Shown: positions 35,385 through 44,258 of the stretch, piece by piece | Layout: the number at the start of each line of letters is the position of its first letter | Numbering within the stretch: position 1 is the first letter of the stretch | Source of the DNA: Streptomyces sp. YPW6 | GTDB taxonomy: Bacteria > Actinomycetota > Actinomycetes > Streptomycetales > Streptomycetaceae | Assembly (NCBI RefSeq): GCF_018866325.1 | Contig: NZ_CP076457.1 | Location: 7,289,001 to 7,353,000 of the forward strand | Length of the DNA stretch: 64,000 nucleotides | Reading direction: 5' to 3' | The notes under the pieces: model-generated | Told to the model about the DNA's origin: nothing | Databases searched by the model: none | The model's input: only the letters and a program-made list of their open reading frames with translations | Made by a program: the position numbers and the translations under genes

Positions 35385-35416
35385 AGTCATGAAAGTGACT
35401 AGTCAGATGCATGACT
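35385..35416. promoter_or_regulatory. Tandem inverted-repeat operator (2 x AGTCA-N6-TGACT)
   Basis: Two 16-bp units AGTCA-N6-TGACT lie end to end (35385-35400 and 35401-35416), creating a perfect TGACTAGTCA at the joint and an outer ATAGTCATG/CATGACTAT inverted repeat. It sits between the divergent SnoaL-like and PadR genes, 14 bp from the SnoaL start. This is a strong candidate for cooperative binding of two PadR dimers. Confidence 0.65.
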
Positions 35417-35490
35417 ATCATGGGTGCCGGTGTTCCGGACAGGGGCGGGGCGGGGGTCCGTCCCGGTCGTGCCGAGAGGGAGGCGGTCCG

Positions 35491-36066
35491 ATGGCGTTGC
35501 GCCACGCGGTGCTGGCGGCGCTGCTCGACGAGGAGCTGAGCGGCTATCAGGTGACGAAGGCCTTCGCGGCGGGCGTCGCGAACTTCTGGCACGCCCTGCC
35601 GCAGCAGGTCTACGCGGAGCTGGCGAAGCTGGAGAGGGAGGGCAGGGTCGCCGGACGCGAGGTCGTCCAGGAGGGGCGCCCCAACAAGCGGCTGTTCCGC
35701 GTCACCGGGGAGGGGCTGGCCGAATTGGAGAGCTTCGCGTCCGCCGCCGCCAAGCCCGCCTTCCTCCGGGAGGATCTGCTGGTCCAGGTCCAGGCGGCCG
35801 ACCATCTCGACGCCGCCGTGCTGATCGAGCGGCTGACCGAGCGGTACGCGTTCGCCGAGGCCAAGGCCGCGCTCTTCGAGGAGCAGTTGCGCAGGATGCG
35901 CGGGGGGCTGGACGAGGCGGAGTTCCTGCTCCGCGGCGCGTCGCGCATCGGCCCGTATCTCACCTGTCGCCGGGGGCGGGACTTCGAGCGCGCCAACCGT
36001 GACTGGTGCCGGGATGTGATGGAGGTGCTGCGGGCGCGGCGGACAGGGGCCCGGGAGGACGTCTGA
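35491..36066 (+). CDS. PadR-family transcriptional regulator
   Basis: 191 aa. Winged helix at residues 1-75 (MALRHAVLAALLDEELSGYQVTKAF, then PQQVYAELAKLEREG) and a C-terminal helical dimerisation domain of the Vir_act_alpha_C type with a coiled coil around 120-150. ATG 35491 has GAGGGAGG upstream; an in-frame start at 35389 would read through the operator. PadR proteins are usually repressors released by phenolic acids or drugs. The tandem operator upstream suggests control of itself and the divergent SnoaL-like gene. Confidence 0.88.
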   Translation: MALRHAVLAALLDEELSGYQVTKAFAAGVANFWHALPQQVYAELAKLEREGRVAGREVVQEGRPNKRLFRVTGEGLAELESFASAAAKPAFLREDLLVQVQAADHLDAAVLIERLTERYAFAEAKAALFEEQLRRMRGGLDEAEFLLRGASRIGPYLTCRRGRDFERANRDWCRDVMEVLRARRTGAREDV

Positions 36067-36080
36067 CGCCTGCGACGCCC

Positions 36081-36122
36081 CACTTCCCCAAAAAAATTCT
36101 GCAAAAACTATTGGGGAAAGTG
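36081..36122 (+). promoter_or_regulatory. AT-rich promoter/operator of ArsR-MFS operon
   Basis: CACTTCCCCAA (36081-36091) and TTGGGGAAAGTG (36111-36122) form an imperfect inverted repeat around an AT-rich core (AAAAAATTCTGCAAAAACTA). It lies 25 bp before the ArsR-type start and is probably its promoter and operator; it could also help end PadR transcription. Confidence 0.5.
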
Positions 36123-36146
36123 CTCCCGCCGTCCTACGCTGCCGCC

Positions 36147-36806
36147 ATGGACAGCGAAGACAGGCGTCGCGTACTCGACCCGGCACAGGACGGGGCCGCC
36201 CTCAAAGCCCTCACCCACCCCCTGCGCCTCACCCTGCTCGGACTGCTGCGGCAGCACGGCCCGGCCACCGCCAGCGAGCTCGCGGCCAGGACGGGGGAAT
36301 CCTCCGCCGCCACCAGCTACCACCTGCGTGTCCTCGCCAAGTACGCGTTCGTCGCCGAGGCCGACCACCGCGACAGCCGGGAACGGCGCTGGAAGTCCGT
36401 GCACGACATGACCTCGTGGAGCAACGAGGCGATGCGCCGCACTCCCGGCGGCAGCACGATCCTCGGCGTCCTGCACCGCCGTCAGATCGAGCACCTCCAG
36501 CGGTCGCTGGAGCGGCACGAGGCCGACCTGGAGAGCGGCCGGCTGAGCCGGGACTGGCAGGAGCCGTCCGGTGTCAGCGACGCCATGCCCCGGCTGACCC
36601 CCGAATCGCTCGCCGAGCTGTGGGAGGCGTTCCGGGCGAAGACGGCCGAGCTGACCGCCCGTGACGCGGAGGACCCCCGTGCCGAGCAGGTCGTGCTCTT
36701 CACCGCCGGGCTCGCGCTGGCCCCGGACCCGGTGGCGGATCAGCGGACGGACGCCTCCGCCGGCCCCGGCGTGACGGACGCGACCGGCGCCGCGGACGCC
36801 TCATGA
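36147..36806 (+). CDS. ArsR-type winged-helix regulator
   Basis: 219 aa. Residues about 15-80 form an ArsR/HTH_20 winged helix (LKALTHPLRLTLLGLL, ATASELAARTGES, ATSYHLRVLAKYAFV). The rest is helical with a charged region (HRRQIEHLQRSLERHEADLE). No Cys cluster for metal sensing is seen, so an organic ligand is more likely. ATG 36147 is chosen from the domain start. The stop overlaps the ATG of the MFS gene (ATGA), so the regulator probably represses that exporter and itself. Confidence 0.85.
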   Translation: MDSEDRRRVLDPAQDGAALKALTHPLRLTLLGLLRQHGPATASELAARTGESSAATSYHLRVLAKYAFVAEADHRDSRERRWKSVHDMTSWSNEAMRRTPGGSTILGVLHRRQIEHLQRSLERHEADLESGRLSRDWQEPSGVSDAMPRLTPESLAELWEAFRAKTAELTARDAEDPRAEQVVLFTAGLALAPDPVADQRTDASAGPGVTDATGAADAS

Positions 36807-38200
36807 CCGGCGAAACGACCGGCGGTCCGGCCCCCGTCGCCCTCGGCGGCCTGGACGGCGGGACCGCGCGCCGCCGCTACGCCACGGTCTCCTTCCTCTT
36901 CTGGCTCCCCATCGGCATGTCCATCGCGACAGGCGTTCTCCTCTTCACCGAACGCGGCATGGGCCTCGCGGCCATCGCCGCCTTCTACGCCGTGCACTCC
37001 CTCACGGCCGCCGCGATGGAGCTGCCCACCGGCGGTCTCTCCGACGTCATCGGACGGCGCCCCGTCCTCGCCCTCGCCGGCCTGCTCAACCTCACCGCCT
37101 TCACCCTCATCGGCCTCGGCGCGGCAGGCTGGGCCATCGCGCTCGGCATGGGCCTGATGGGCCTCGCCCGCGCCCTGTCCAGCGGGCCCGCCGAGGCCTG
37201 GTACGTCGACACCGTCCACGCCCACGCCGGCCCCGACGCCGATCTGCGTACCGGCCTGGCGCGCGGCAGCTCCGCCACCTCGGCCGCTCTCGCGCTCGGC
37301 ACCCTGATCGGCGGCGGGCTGCCCTGGCTGCTCGGCCTCGCCCCGGGCGTGGGGGAGTGGCCGGCCGGTGCGACCGGCGGCCTGGTCATCCCGCTCTCCG
37401 TGCCCGCCCTGCTCGGCGCCCTGGTCGCAGGCGCCTTCGTGCTCTACGTGCTGGGCGCCCTGCCCGAACCGCCCCGGCCCCGGACCACGCTGCGCCGGGT
37501 CGCGGGCGGTGTGCCCGCCGCCATCACCGACGGACTCCGGCTCGGCGCCCGGGACGCCCTGATCCGGCGCATCCTGCTGACCGCGAGTGCCGCCGGGGCC
37601 GCCCTCGCCGCCCTCGAACTGCTCACCCCGGGCCGGGCCGCCGCCCTCATGGGCACCGCCGAATCCGGAGCCCTGGTCTTCGCCCATCTCGCCTGTGCCG
37701 GATTCCTGCTCTCCGCCCTCGGCAGTCAACTCGCCCCGCTCGTCGCCCGGATCACCGGAAGCAGCGAGCGCGCGGTGCTCGCGAGCCTCGGGCTGATGGC
37801 ACTGGGGCTGGCCCTGCTCGGCCTCACCGCGCACTCGATGAGCCCCCTCGCCACGACGGTCGCCGTCACCGGCTACGGGCTCGTCTACCTGGGCCTCGGA
37901 GCCGCGGGCCCCAACGAGAACGATCTGCTGCACCGCCGGGTCGACGCCTCCGGCCGCGCCACCGCCCTGTCCGTCCAGTCGCTCTCCCTGCAACTGGTCG
38001 CGGCCGGCGCCGGACTGGGCGCGGGCGTCCTGCCCCCGGGGCCGCTCCCCTGGCTGCTGGCCGCCACCGCCGTGCTGGCCGGCGCGCTGCTCTGGGTCCG
38101 CCGGACCGCCCCGGCGGCGAGGCTCCCGGAAGCGCCGCCCCGCCCGGATGCCCCCGGGCTCCCGGACGCCGGGCCGGTCACGGCAGACGCGGCGCCCTGA
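36803..38200 (+). CDS. MFS transporter
   Basis: 465 aa major-facilitator protein with about 12 hydrophobic helices. The first-loop motif appears as TGGLSDVIGRRPVLALAG, typical of drug-efflux-type members, and helix 1 begins near residue 32. A long Pro-rich C-terminal tail follows the last helix. It is co-translated with the ArsR-type regulator (4-bp overlap). It probably exports a drug or metabolite recognised by that regulator; the substrate cannot be read from sequence. Confidence 0.87.
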   Translation: MTGETTGGPAPVALGGLDGGTARRRYATVSFLFWLPIGMSIATGVLLFTERGMGLAAIAAFYAVHSLTAAAMELPTGGLSDVIGRRPVLALAGLLNLTAFTLIGLGAAGWAIALGMGLMGLARALSSGPAEAWYVDTVHAHAGPDADLRTGLARGSSATSAALALGTLIGGGLPWLLGLAPGVGEWPAGATGGLVIPLSVPALLGALVAGAFVLYVLGALPEPPRPRTTLRRVAGGVPAAITDGLRLGARDALIRRILLTASAAGAALAALELLTPGRAAALMGTAESGALVFAHLACAGFLLSALGSQLAPLVARITGSSERAVLASLGLMALGLALLGLTAHSMSPLATTVAVTGYGLVYLGLGAAGPNENDLLHRRVDASGRATALSVQSLSLQLVAAGAGLGAGVLPPGPLPWLLAATAVLAGALLWVRRTAPAARLPEAPPRPDAPGLPDAGPVTADAAP

Positions 38201-38411
38201 GCACCGCGTCGTGGGAGTGGCGTGCCCCGCCCCCGGGCGGACAGCGTTCTTTGCGGAATTCGCACGACGCGGGCAGAGTGCGGACAACGCATCGGAGCGA
38301 GCGACCGCCCTCCGGGCCACGACCGTCCCCGAACCCCGGACCGCCGTCCCCCAGCGGCAGCCGCCGCCACACGGCACCACCCCGCACCGGCCACCCAGGA
38401 GATCCATCCCC

Positions 38412-39344
38412 ATGCTCGACCGACTCGCCCCGCTGGTCATCGGCGAATGCGTCGCCGACATCGTCCGGCTGCCGGACCAGGGCGACCGGGTCCACCCGGG
38501 CGGCAGCCCCGCGAACGTCGCGTACGGTTTGGCCAGGCTCGGCCATCACCCCACTCTGCTCACCCAGTTGGGCGCCGACGGCCACGGACGGCTCATCCGG
38601 GACCGTCTGACCGCCGCCGGGGTCGAGGTCCGCACCGACGACGCCACCGCGCCGACCCCGTCGGCCGTCGTCACCCTGGACGGCCGGGGGCACGCCACGT
38701 ACGCCTTCGACATCGGCTGGACCCTGGACCCGGTCCCGCTCGACCGGGTGCCGGGGCACGTGCACACCGGCTCCGTCGCGGCCGTTGTCGACCCCGGGGC
38801 CGCGACGGTCCTGGCCGCCGTCGAATCGCTGCGGGGAGCGGCCACCGTCAGCTACGACCCCAACGTCCGGCCCCAGTTGATGGGCGAGCGCAGCGGGGCC
38901 GTGGCCCGTGTCGAACGCTGTGTCGCGCTGAGCGACGTGGTCAAGGCCAGCGACGAGGATCTGCGGTGGCTGCATCCGGGTGAGGAGCCGGAGCGGATCG
39001 CCGGACGGTGGCTCGCCGCCGGACCCGCACTCGTTCTCGTCACCCGGGGCGAGGCGGGGGCGTTCGCCCTGTTCCCCGGCGGCCGGATCACCCTCGGGGC
39101 CCCGGCGGTCGAGGTCGCCGACACCGTCGGCGCGGGCGACGCGTTCATGTCGGGGACCCTCCATGCCCTCGCCGTGCACGGGCTCTTGGGCCCCGACGCC
39201 CGGGAGCGGCTGCACGCCGTGGACCGGGACGCCGTCGCCGACGTCCTGCGCCACGCGGTCGCCTCCGCCGCCGTCACCGTCGCCCGCGCCGGGGCCAATC
39301 CGCCCGCTCCGAACGAGCTCCGCACGGCGCTCGACGTCAACTGA
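38412..39344 (+). CDS. PfkB-family carbohydrate kinase (fructokinase-like)
   Basis: 310 aa ribokinase-fold kinase. PfkB signature 1 region PGGSPANVAYGLARLG at about 36-51 and signature 2 DTVGAGDAF near residue 238 with the catalytic Asp. AGGAGAT precedes ATG 38412. It would phosphorylate a sugar (fructose or similar) with ATP in the cytoplasm. It stands alone, 211 bp after the MFS gene, and is not close enough to the furanoside importer (19 kb away) to assign it there. Confidence 0.88.
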   Translation: MLDRLAPLVIGECVADIVRLPDQGDRVHPGGSPANVAYGLARLGHHPTLLTQLGADGHGRLIRDRLTAAGVEVRTDDATAPTPSAVVTLDGRGHATYAFDIGWTLDPVPLDRVPGHVHTGSVAAVVDPGAATVLAAVESLRGAATVSYDPNVRPQLMGERSGAVARVERCVALSDVVKASDEDLRWLHPGEEPERIAGRWLAAGPALVLVTRGEAGAFALFPGGRITLGAPAVEVADTVGAGDAFMSGTLHALAVHGLLGPDARERLHAVDRDAVADVLRHAVASAAVTVARAGANPPAPNELRTALDVN

Positions 39345-39359
39345 CGCCACGTCATGACC

Positions 39360-39378
39360 CGTTCGGCTCAGTCGAACG
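39360..39378. promoter_or_regulatory. Inverted repeat CGTTCG-N7-CGAACG
   Basis: A perfect 6-bp inverted repeat lies in the 100-bp gap between the PfkB stop and the KASIII start. It may be an operator for the KAS cluster or a weak terminator. Confidence 0.3.
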
Positions 39379-39444
39379 CACCCTCGTGAGACGTTCCGCC
39401 GTTCGTCAACCCGATGCAGTACGACAACGGGATCGGGGCGACGG

Positions 39445-40560
39445 GTGGCGAGGAGACGGGCGGCCGGCAGCGGGACGGAGCCGGGGGCGCGGGCGGGCGT
39501 CTTAGCGGCCGGTGCGCGCACGGCGGTGCTGCGGGACGTTGCGGGCTGGGTGCCGGGTGAGCCGGTCGGCAACGAACGGCTGCCCGCCGACTGGGGCGTG
39601 GACGACGCCTGGGTACGCCGCCGCACCGGCATCGGCGGCCGGCACCGGGCCGGACCGGGCGTCGCCACCGGCGACCTCGCGTTCGAGGCGGCCTCCCGGC
39701 TGCTGGCCCGCCCTCAGGCGGCGGGCGGGGTGGACGCGGTGGTCCTCGCCACCGCCACTCCCGACCACCTCTGTCCCGGCACCGCCCCCGCGCTCACGGC
39801 CCGGCTGGGGCTCGGGACCGTACCGGCGCTGGACATCGCCGCCGTGTGCAGCGGGTTCGTCTACGGACTCGCCGTCTGCCACGGTCTGGTCAGCTCGGGC
39901 CTCTACGGCCGGATCCTCCTCGTCGGGGCCGACGTCTACTCGACCTGGCTCGACCCCGCCGACCGTTCGGCGGGCGTCGTCTTCGGCGACGGGGCCGGCG
40001 CCGCCCTGGTGGCGGCCGGACGCCACGGCGATCCGGGGGAGCTGCTGGCCTTCGACCTGGGCAGCGACGGTACGGGCTACGATCTGATCACCGTCCCCGG
40101 CGGCGGGTCCCGCGCGCGGGCGGGCGGGAAGCCGCCGGGCCCGGCCGACGCGTTCTTCCGGATGCAGGGCGGCACCGTCTACCAGCACGCCGTGGAGCGG
40201 ATGACCGGCTCCTGCCGGACGCTCCTGGACCGGGTCGGCTGGGACCCGGCCGACGTCGACCGCTTCGTACCGCACCAGGCGAACGCCCGGATCCTGCGCG
40301 CGGTCGCCGAGCGGGTCGGCATCGCGCCGCAGCGCTGCGCGACCCATCTGGAGCGGGTCGGCAACACCGGCGCCGCCTCCATCCCGCTGGCCCTGGCCGA
40401 CGCGGCGGACGAAGGACGCCTGCACCCCGGCGACCGGGTGCTGCTCACCGCCTTCGGGGGCGGACTGACCTGGGGTTCGGCGGCACTCCGCTGGCCCGGG
40501 ACCCCGCAGACCACGTGCATGGACTCTAGGGAAGGAACACAGCATGTCGCTCCCCGCTGA
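39445..40560 (+). CDS. Beta-ketoacyl-ACP synthase III (FabH-like)
   Basis: 371 aa thiolase-fold enzyme that starts acyl chains by condensing an acyl-CoA with malonyl-ACP. The full triad is visible: C135 in DIAAVCSGF, H277 in VPHQAN and N307 in GNTGAAS. The N-terminal about 30 residues from GTG 39445 are Arg/Ala-rich and may not all be translated (GTG 39523 is a later option). The 3' end overlaps the KASII gene by 17 bp. It is distinct from housekeeping FabH, which sits in the fab operon. The starter unit it loads is unknown. Confidence 0.88.
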   Translation: MARRRAAGSGTEPGARAGVLAAGARTAVLRDVAGWVPGEPVGNERLPADWGVDDAWVRRRTGIGGRHRAGPGVATGDLAFEAASRLLARPQAAGGVDAVVLATATPDHLCPGTAPALTARLGLGTVPALDIAAVCSGFVYGLAVCHGLVSSGLYGRILLVGADVYSTWLDPADRSAGVVFGDGAGAALVAAGRHGDPGELLAFDLGSDGTGYDLITVPGGGSRARAGGKPPGPADAFFRMQGGTVYQHAVERMTGSCRTLLDRVGWDPADVDRFVPHQANARILRAVAERVGIAPQRCATHLERVGNTGAASIPLALADAADEGRLHPGDRVLLTAFGGGLTWGSAALRWPGTPQTTCMDSREGTQHVAPR

Positions 40561-41800
40561 TCAGGGCACCGAGGCCCGGGCCGGCACCGCCGTCGCGGTG
40601 ACGGGGGTCGGCCTCGTGACACCCGCAGGGGCGGACGAGCACAGCTTCTGGGAGGGGCTGTGCTCCGGGCGGTCCACCGCCCGGCGGATCGAGGAACTCG
40701 CTGGCCTGCCGGTCGACTTCGCCTGTCCGGTCGACGGCATCGACCTGGACGCGGCGGTGGGCGGCCGGTCGGTGTGGCGGATGGCCCGGTTCGTGAAGCT
40801 CGCGCTGGTGGCCGCCCGGCAGGCCGTCGCCGACGCCGGCCTCGACCCGGCCCGGTGGGACGGTACCCGGGTCGGCGTGGTGCTCGGCGTGGGTGTCGGC
40901 GGCGTCTCCGTACTCGTCGACAACGCGGCCAGGCTGGCGGCTTCGGGCCCCGAGGCGGTCTCTCCGCTCCTCGTGCCGATGATGATCCCCAACGCGGCGG
41001 CCGGCGAGGTCGCCATCGCACTCAAGGCGGGCGGCCCGAGCCTCGCCCCCGCCACCGCCTGTGCCTCCGGGGCCACGGCCGTCGCCGTCGCCCGCGATCT
41101 GCTGCTCGGGGGAAGCTGCGACGTGGTGGTCGCGGGCGGCGCGGAGTCGGTGCTGACCCCGCTGGTGGTCACCGCGTTCGCCCGGATGGGCGCGCTGTCC
41201 ACCCGCACCGGCGAACCGGCCGCCGCCTCCCGCCCGTTCGCCGCCGACCGGGACGGCTTCGTCATCGGTGAGGGCGCCGCCATGCTCGTCCTGGAGCGCG
41301 AAGAGGGGGTACGGGCCCGGGGCGGCCGGACGCGCGCCCTGCTCACCGGGGCCGGCGCCAGCACCGACGCCCACCACCCCACCGCCCCGGCCCCCGACGG
41401 ACTCGGAGCCCAGCGGGCCGTGCGGGCGGCGCTCGACCAGGCGGGCTGGACACCGGGGGACGTGGACCACATCAACGCCCACGGCACCTCCACCCCCCTC
41501 AACGACGCCATGGAGACCACCCTCGTCTCCCGGCTCTTCCCGCACCGGCCGTCGGTCACCGCGCCCAAGGGAGTCACCGGACACACCCTGGCGGCGGCGG
41601 GCGCGATCGAGGCCGTGGCGACCGTCCTGACGCTGGAACGTTCCGCCGTGCCGCCGATCGCCAACCTGGACGCACTCCCCGACGCCTTCCCCCTCGACTG
41701 CGTGACGAAGGAGCCCCGTCACCAGCGGGTCGAGACAGCTCTGAGCCACTCCTTCGGCTTCGGCGGCCACAACGTCGCGCTGGCCTTCCAACGCGCTTGA
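40544..41800 (+). CDS. Beta-ketoacyl-ACP synthase II, copy 1 (FabF-like)
   Basis: 418 aa. Catalytic Cys-His-His complete: C173 in TACASGA, H313 in NAHGTST and H347 in GVTGHTLAAAG, so it is an active elongation synthase rather than a chain-length factor. It is a close paralogue of the second KASII gene at 44255 (shared segments such as AVADAGLDPA and the HHPT region). ATG 40544 has GAAGGAA upstream and overlaps the KASIII gene. A hairpin follows the stop. Confidence 0.9.
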   Translation: MSLPADQGTEARAGTAVAVTGVGLVTPAGADEHSFWEGLCSGRSTARRIEELAGLPVDFACPVDGIDLDAAVGGRSVWRMARFVKLALVAARQAVADAGLDPARWDGTRVGVVLGVGVGGVSVLVDNAARLAASGPEAVSPLLVPMMIPNAAAGEVAIALKAGGPSLAPATACASGATAVAVARDLLLGGSCDVVVAGGAESVLTPLVVTAFARMGALSTRTGEPAAASRPFAADRDGFVIGEGAAMLVLEREEGVRARGGRTRALLTGAGASTDAHHPTAPAPDGLGAQRAVRAALDQAGWTPGDVDHINAHGTSTPLNDAMETTLVSRLFPHRPSVTAPKGVTGHTLAAAGAIEAVATVLTLERSAVPPIANLDALPDAFPLDCVTKEPRHQRVETALSHSFGFGGHNVALAFQRA

Positions 41801-41819
41801 CGAACGGGGGTATTTCGGG

Positions 41820-41841
41820 ACGGCGAGGGTGTCCTCGCCGT
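41820..41841 (+). terminator. Hairpin between KASII and acyl-CoA oxidase genes
   Basis: ACGGCGAGG pairs perfectly with CCTCGCCGT around a GTGT loop, 20 bp after the KASII stop, followed by TCCTTGAT. It may end or attenuate the first transcript, which argues against the GTG in its loop (41829) being a start codon. Confidence 0.5.
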
Positions 41842-41861
41842 TCCTTGATCGTTACCTTGTC

Positions 41862-43886
41862 GTGACCGTAACCTCGAACGACGCGGCCTCGCCGTCCACG
41901 AACGACCTGCTGACCGCTGTGCTCTTCGGGCCGAACTTCCGCCAGGAGCACGGCTTCTGGCGCCGCCTGCTGACAACAGAACCGTTTCGCCGTCCCGGTG
42001 GCGGCACCCCCGACGAACGGCTGGCGCTCTCCTACCACCGGCTGCGCATCCTGAACAACGCCCTCGACAGCGGCGCCCGGCTGGCCGCCGACCCCCGGGC
42101 GCTGAGCGCCCTCCATGAATGGCTCGGTCCCGTCGACCCGGCCCTGACCACCGTGGCGGGCATCCACTACAACCTCTTCCTCGGCAGCCTCCTCGACCAC
42201 GACGCGGACACCCGGCGCGACCTGTCGGACTTCCTCGCCCTGCGGCGCGTGGGCACCTTCCTCTGTACGGAGGTGGCGCACGGCAACGACGCGGCGGCCA
42301 TCGAGACGACCGCAACGTACGACCGCGAACGCGACGGCTTCGTCCTGCACACCCCGCACGCCGGGGCGCAGAAGTTCATGCCCAACACCAGCCCCGCCGG
42401 CGGCCCCAAGTCCGGTGTGGTGGCGGCCCGGTTGCTCGCCGACGGCGCCGACCACGGGGTCTTCCTCTTCCTCACCCCGCTCACCGACGCCCACCGCTCC
42501 CTGCCCGGTGTCCGGGTGCGGCGGCTGCCGGCCCGGATGGGCTCTCCGGTCGACCACTGCCTGACCTCCTTCGACCGCTGCTTCGTCCCGCGCGATGCGC
42601 TCCTGGCCGGACAGCAGGGGCGGATCGGCGACGACGGCCGGTTCCACAGTGAAGTCCCCAACCGCAGAAGGCGGTTCCTCGCCTCCATCGGCCGCGTCAC
42701 CCCCGGCAAGCTCTCCATGAGCGCCTGCGCGGTCGGCTCCGCCCGGGTCACCCTGGCCATCGCCGTCCGGTACGCCGGCCACCGGATGATCTCCGGATCG
42801 CGCGCCGCCCGGCGGATCCCGGTGTACGCGCACCGCACCCACCACGGCCCGCTGGCCGGAGCGATGGCCACCGTCTACGCGATGAGCCTGCTGCACCGCA
42901 GGGCCCTGGACGGCTGGGAGTCGGCCTCCGGGGCCGACCGGGACGAGGCCGAACGCCTGGTCGCCGTCGCCAAGGGGTGGATCACCTGGCAGGCTCGCGA
43001 CGTCATCGTCGAATGCCGCGAACGGTGCGGTGCCCAGGGGCTGCTGGAGAACAACGGCATGACCGAGCTGGTCACCGGCATCGAGGGCGCGATCACCGCC
43101 GAGGGCGACAACCTCGCCGTGCACGCCAAGGCCGCCGCCGAGATGCTCTTCAGCGCCACCGACCGGGGCGCGGCCGAGCAGGACGGACCCGGCGACCTGG
43201 ACGACCCCGCCTTCCTCGGGCGGCTCTTCGCGGCCGTCGAGGACCTCTGGTTCGCCCGCGCCCGCGCACGGATGAGCGCCGCACCGCCCGGCGACCCGCT
43301 GGGCCGCTGGAACGCCGCGTCGTCGGCCGCACTGCGCGGCGTCGAGGCGTACGCCTGCCGGCAGGCGGAGGAAGCGTACGCCGAGGCCGTCGCCGCCCTG
43401 CCCGAGGGGGACGCGCGCGACCGGCTGGCCGAGCTGCGCCGGCTCTTCGCTCTCCGGTGGATCGTCCGCAACAGCGGTGACCTGCTCGCCTCCGGACGGC
43501 TGTCCGCCGATCAGGTCACCCTGCTGCCCGACGCGGTGGACGAGGCGACCGCCGTCGTCGCAGCGCACACCCCCGCACTGGTGGCGACCTTCGCCCTGCC
43601 CGAGCGGCTGATGTCGGACTGGCCGATCGCCGGACCCCGGTACGCGGACGTCTACGACGACCCGGAGGGGCCCTGGCACCGGAGCCGCAGGACGGGGATC
43701 CGGGGCCGCGCGGCGGATTTCCGGCAGCCCGTCTGCGGCAGCAGGAGGCGCCCGCTGCGCGAGAAGGTCGCGGCCCTCGGCACCCGAGGGGTCCTCCTGG
43801 CGTACTGGGGAACCACATCGGTGCTCTCCCGATGGTTCGAGAAGCCGCAGGTGAGCGTAGATGAATCGGTTCGCCGGAAGGCGTAA
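41862..43886 (+). CDS. Acyl-CoA oxidase-like flavoprotein
   Basis: 674 aa from GTG 41862; GTG 41829 would lie in a hairpin loop. It resembles peroxisomal-type acyl-CoA oxidases (about 650 aa), not the 380-aa dehydrogenases. The middle domain has CTEVAHGNDAAAIETTATY and the FAD/substrate loop PHAGAQKFMPN; the catalytic Glu is in ITAEGDNLA. Such enzymes make trans-2-enoyl-CoA and pass electrons to O2. Between KAS and ACP genes it may desaturate an acyl-CoA precursor or an ACP-bound product. No ribosome-binding site is obvious, so the message may be leaderless. Confidence 0.82.
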   Translation: MTVTSNDAASPSTNDLLTAVLFGPNFRQEHGFWRRLLTTEPFRRPGGGTPDERLALSYHRLRILNNALDSGARLAADPRALSALHEWLGPVDPALTTVAGIHYNLFLGSLLDHDADTRRDLSDFLALRRVGTFLCTEVAHGNDAAAIETTATYDRERDGFVLHTPHAGAQKFMPNTSPAGGPKSGVVAARLLADGADHGVFLFLTPLTDAHRSLPGVRVRRLPARMGSPVDHCLTSFDRCFVPRDALLAGQQGRIGDDGRFHSEVPNRRRRFLASIGRVTPGKLSMSACAVGSARVTLAIAVRYAGHRMISGSRAARRIPVYAHRTHHGPLAGAMATVYAMSLLHRRALDGWESASGADRDEAERLVAVAKGWITWQARDVIVECRERCGAQGLLENNGMTELVTGIEGAITAEGDNLAVHAKAAAEMLFSATDRGAAEQDGPGDLDDPAFLGRLFAAVEDLWFARARARMSAAPPGDPLGRWNAASSAALRGVEAYACRQAEEAYAEAVAALPEGDARDRLAELRRLFALRWIVRNSGDLLASGRLSADQVTLLPDAVDEATAVVAAHTPALVATFALPERLMSDWPIAGPRYADVYDDPEGPWHRSRRTGIRGRAADFRQPVCGSRRRPLREKVAALGTRGVLLAYWGTTSVLSRWFEKPQVSVDESVRRKA

Positions 43887-43982
43887 CCGGAAGATTGTCA
43901 TCCAGTTATTTCGAGCGGTGGGCGACACCGTTCTGTCCCCGCCGCTGGGACGAACTCGATGAACCCGACGAGAGGAACCGTC

Positions 43983-44258
43983 ATGAAGACCATTCACCCC
44001 AAGATCACCGAGGTGCTGACCGGGACGTTCAAGGTGCCCGCCCACGAGGTCCTGCCCGAATCCACCATGGACAGCCTGGAGATGGACTCTCTGGCGGTCG
44101 CCGAGTTCGCCGTCATCATCAAGGAGACACTGGGCGTCGACGCCGACTCCGAGAAGCTCTACAAGGACGCCACGCTGGCCGACATCTCCGCGTACATCGA
44201 CGAGGCCGTCGGCGGCGCCGCGGCCGAGGCGACGGTGCCGGTGAGCAACACCCGATGA
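43983..44258 (+). CDS. Acyl carrier protein
   Basis: 91 aa. The phosphopantetheine-attachment Ser is S36 in LEMDSLAVAEF; a second DSL at 30-32 precedes it but lacks the usual context. The protein is acidic with four predicted helices and an Ala/Gly C-terminal tail. GAGAGGA precedes ATG 43983. It is separate from housekeeping AcpP and should carry intermediates for the KAS enzymes of this cluster. Its stop overlaps the next KASII ATG (ATGA). Confidence 0.92.
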   Translation: MKTIHPKITEVLTGTFKVPAHEVLPESTMDSLEMDSLAVAEFAVIIKETLGVDADSEKLYKDATLADISAYIDEAVGGAAAEATVPVSNTR

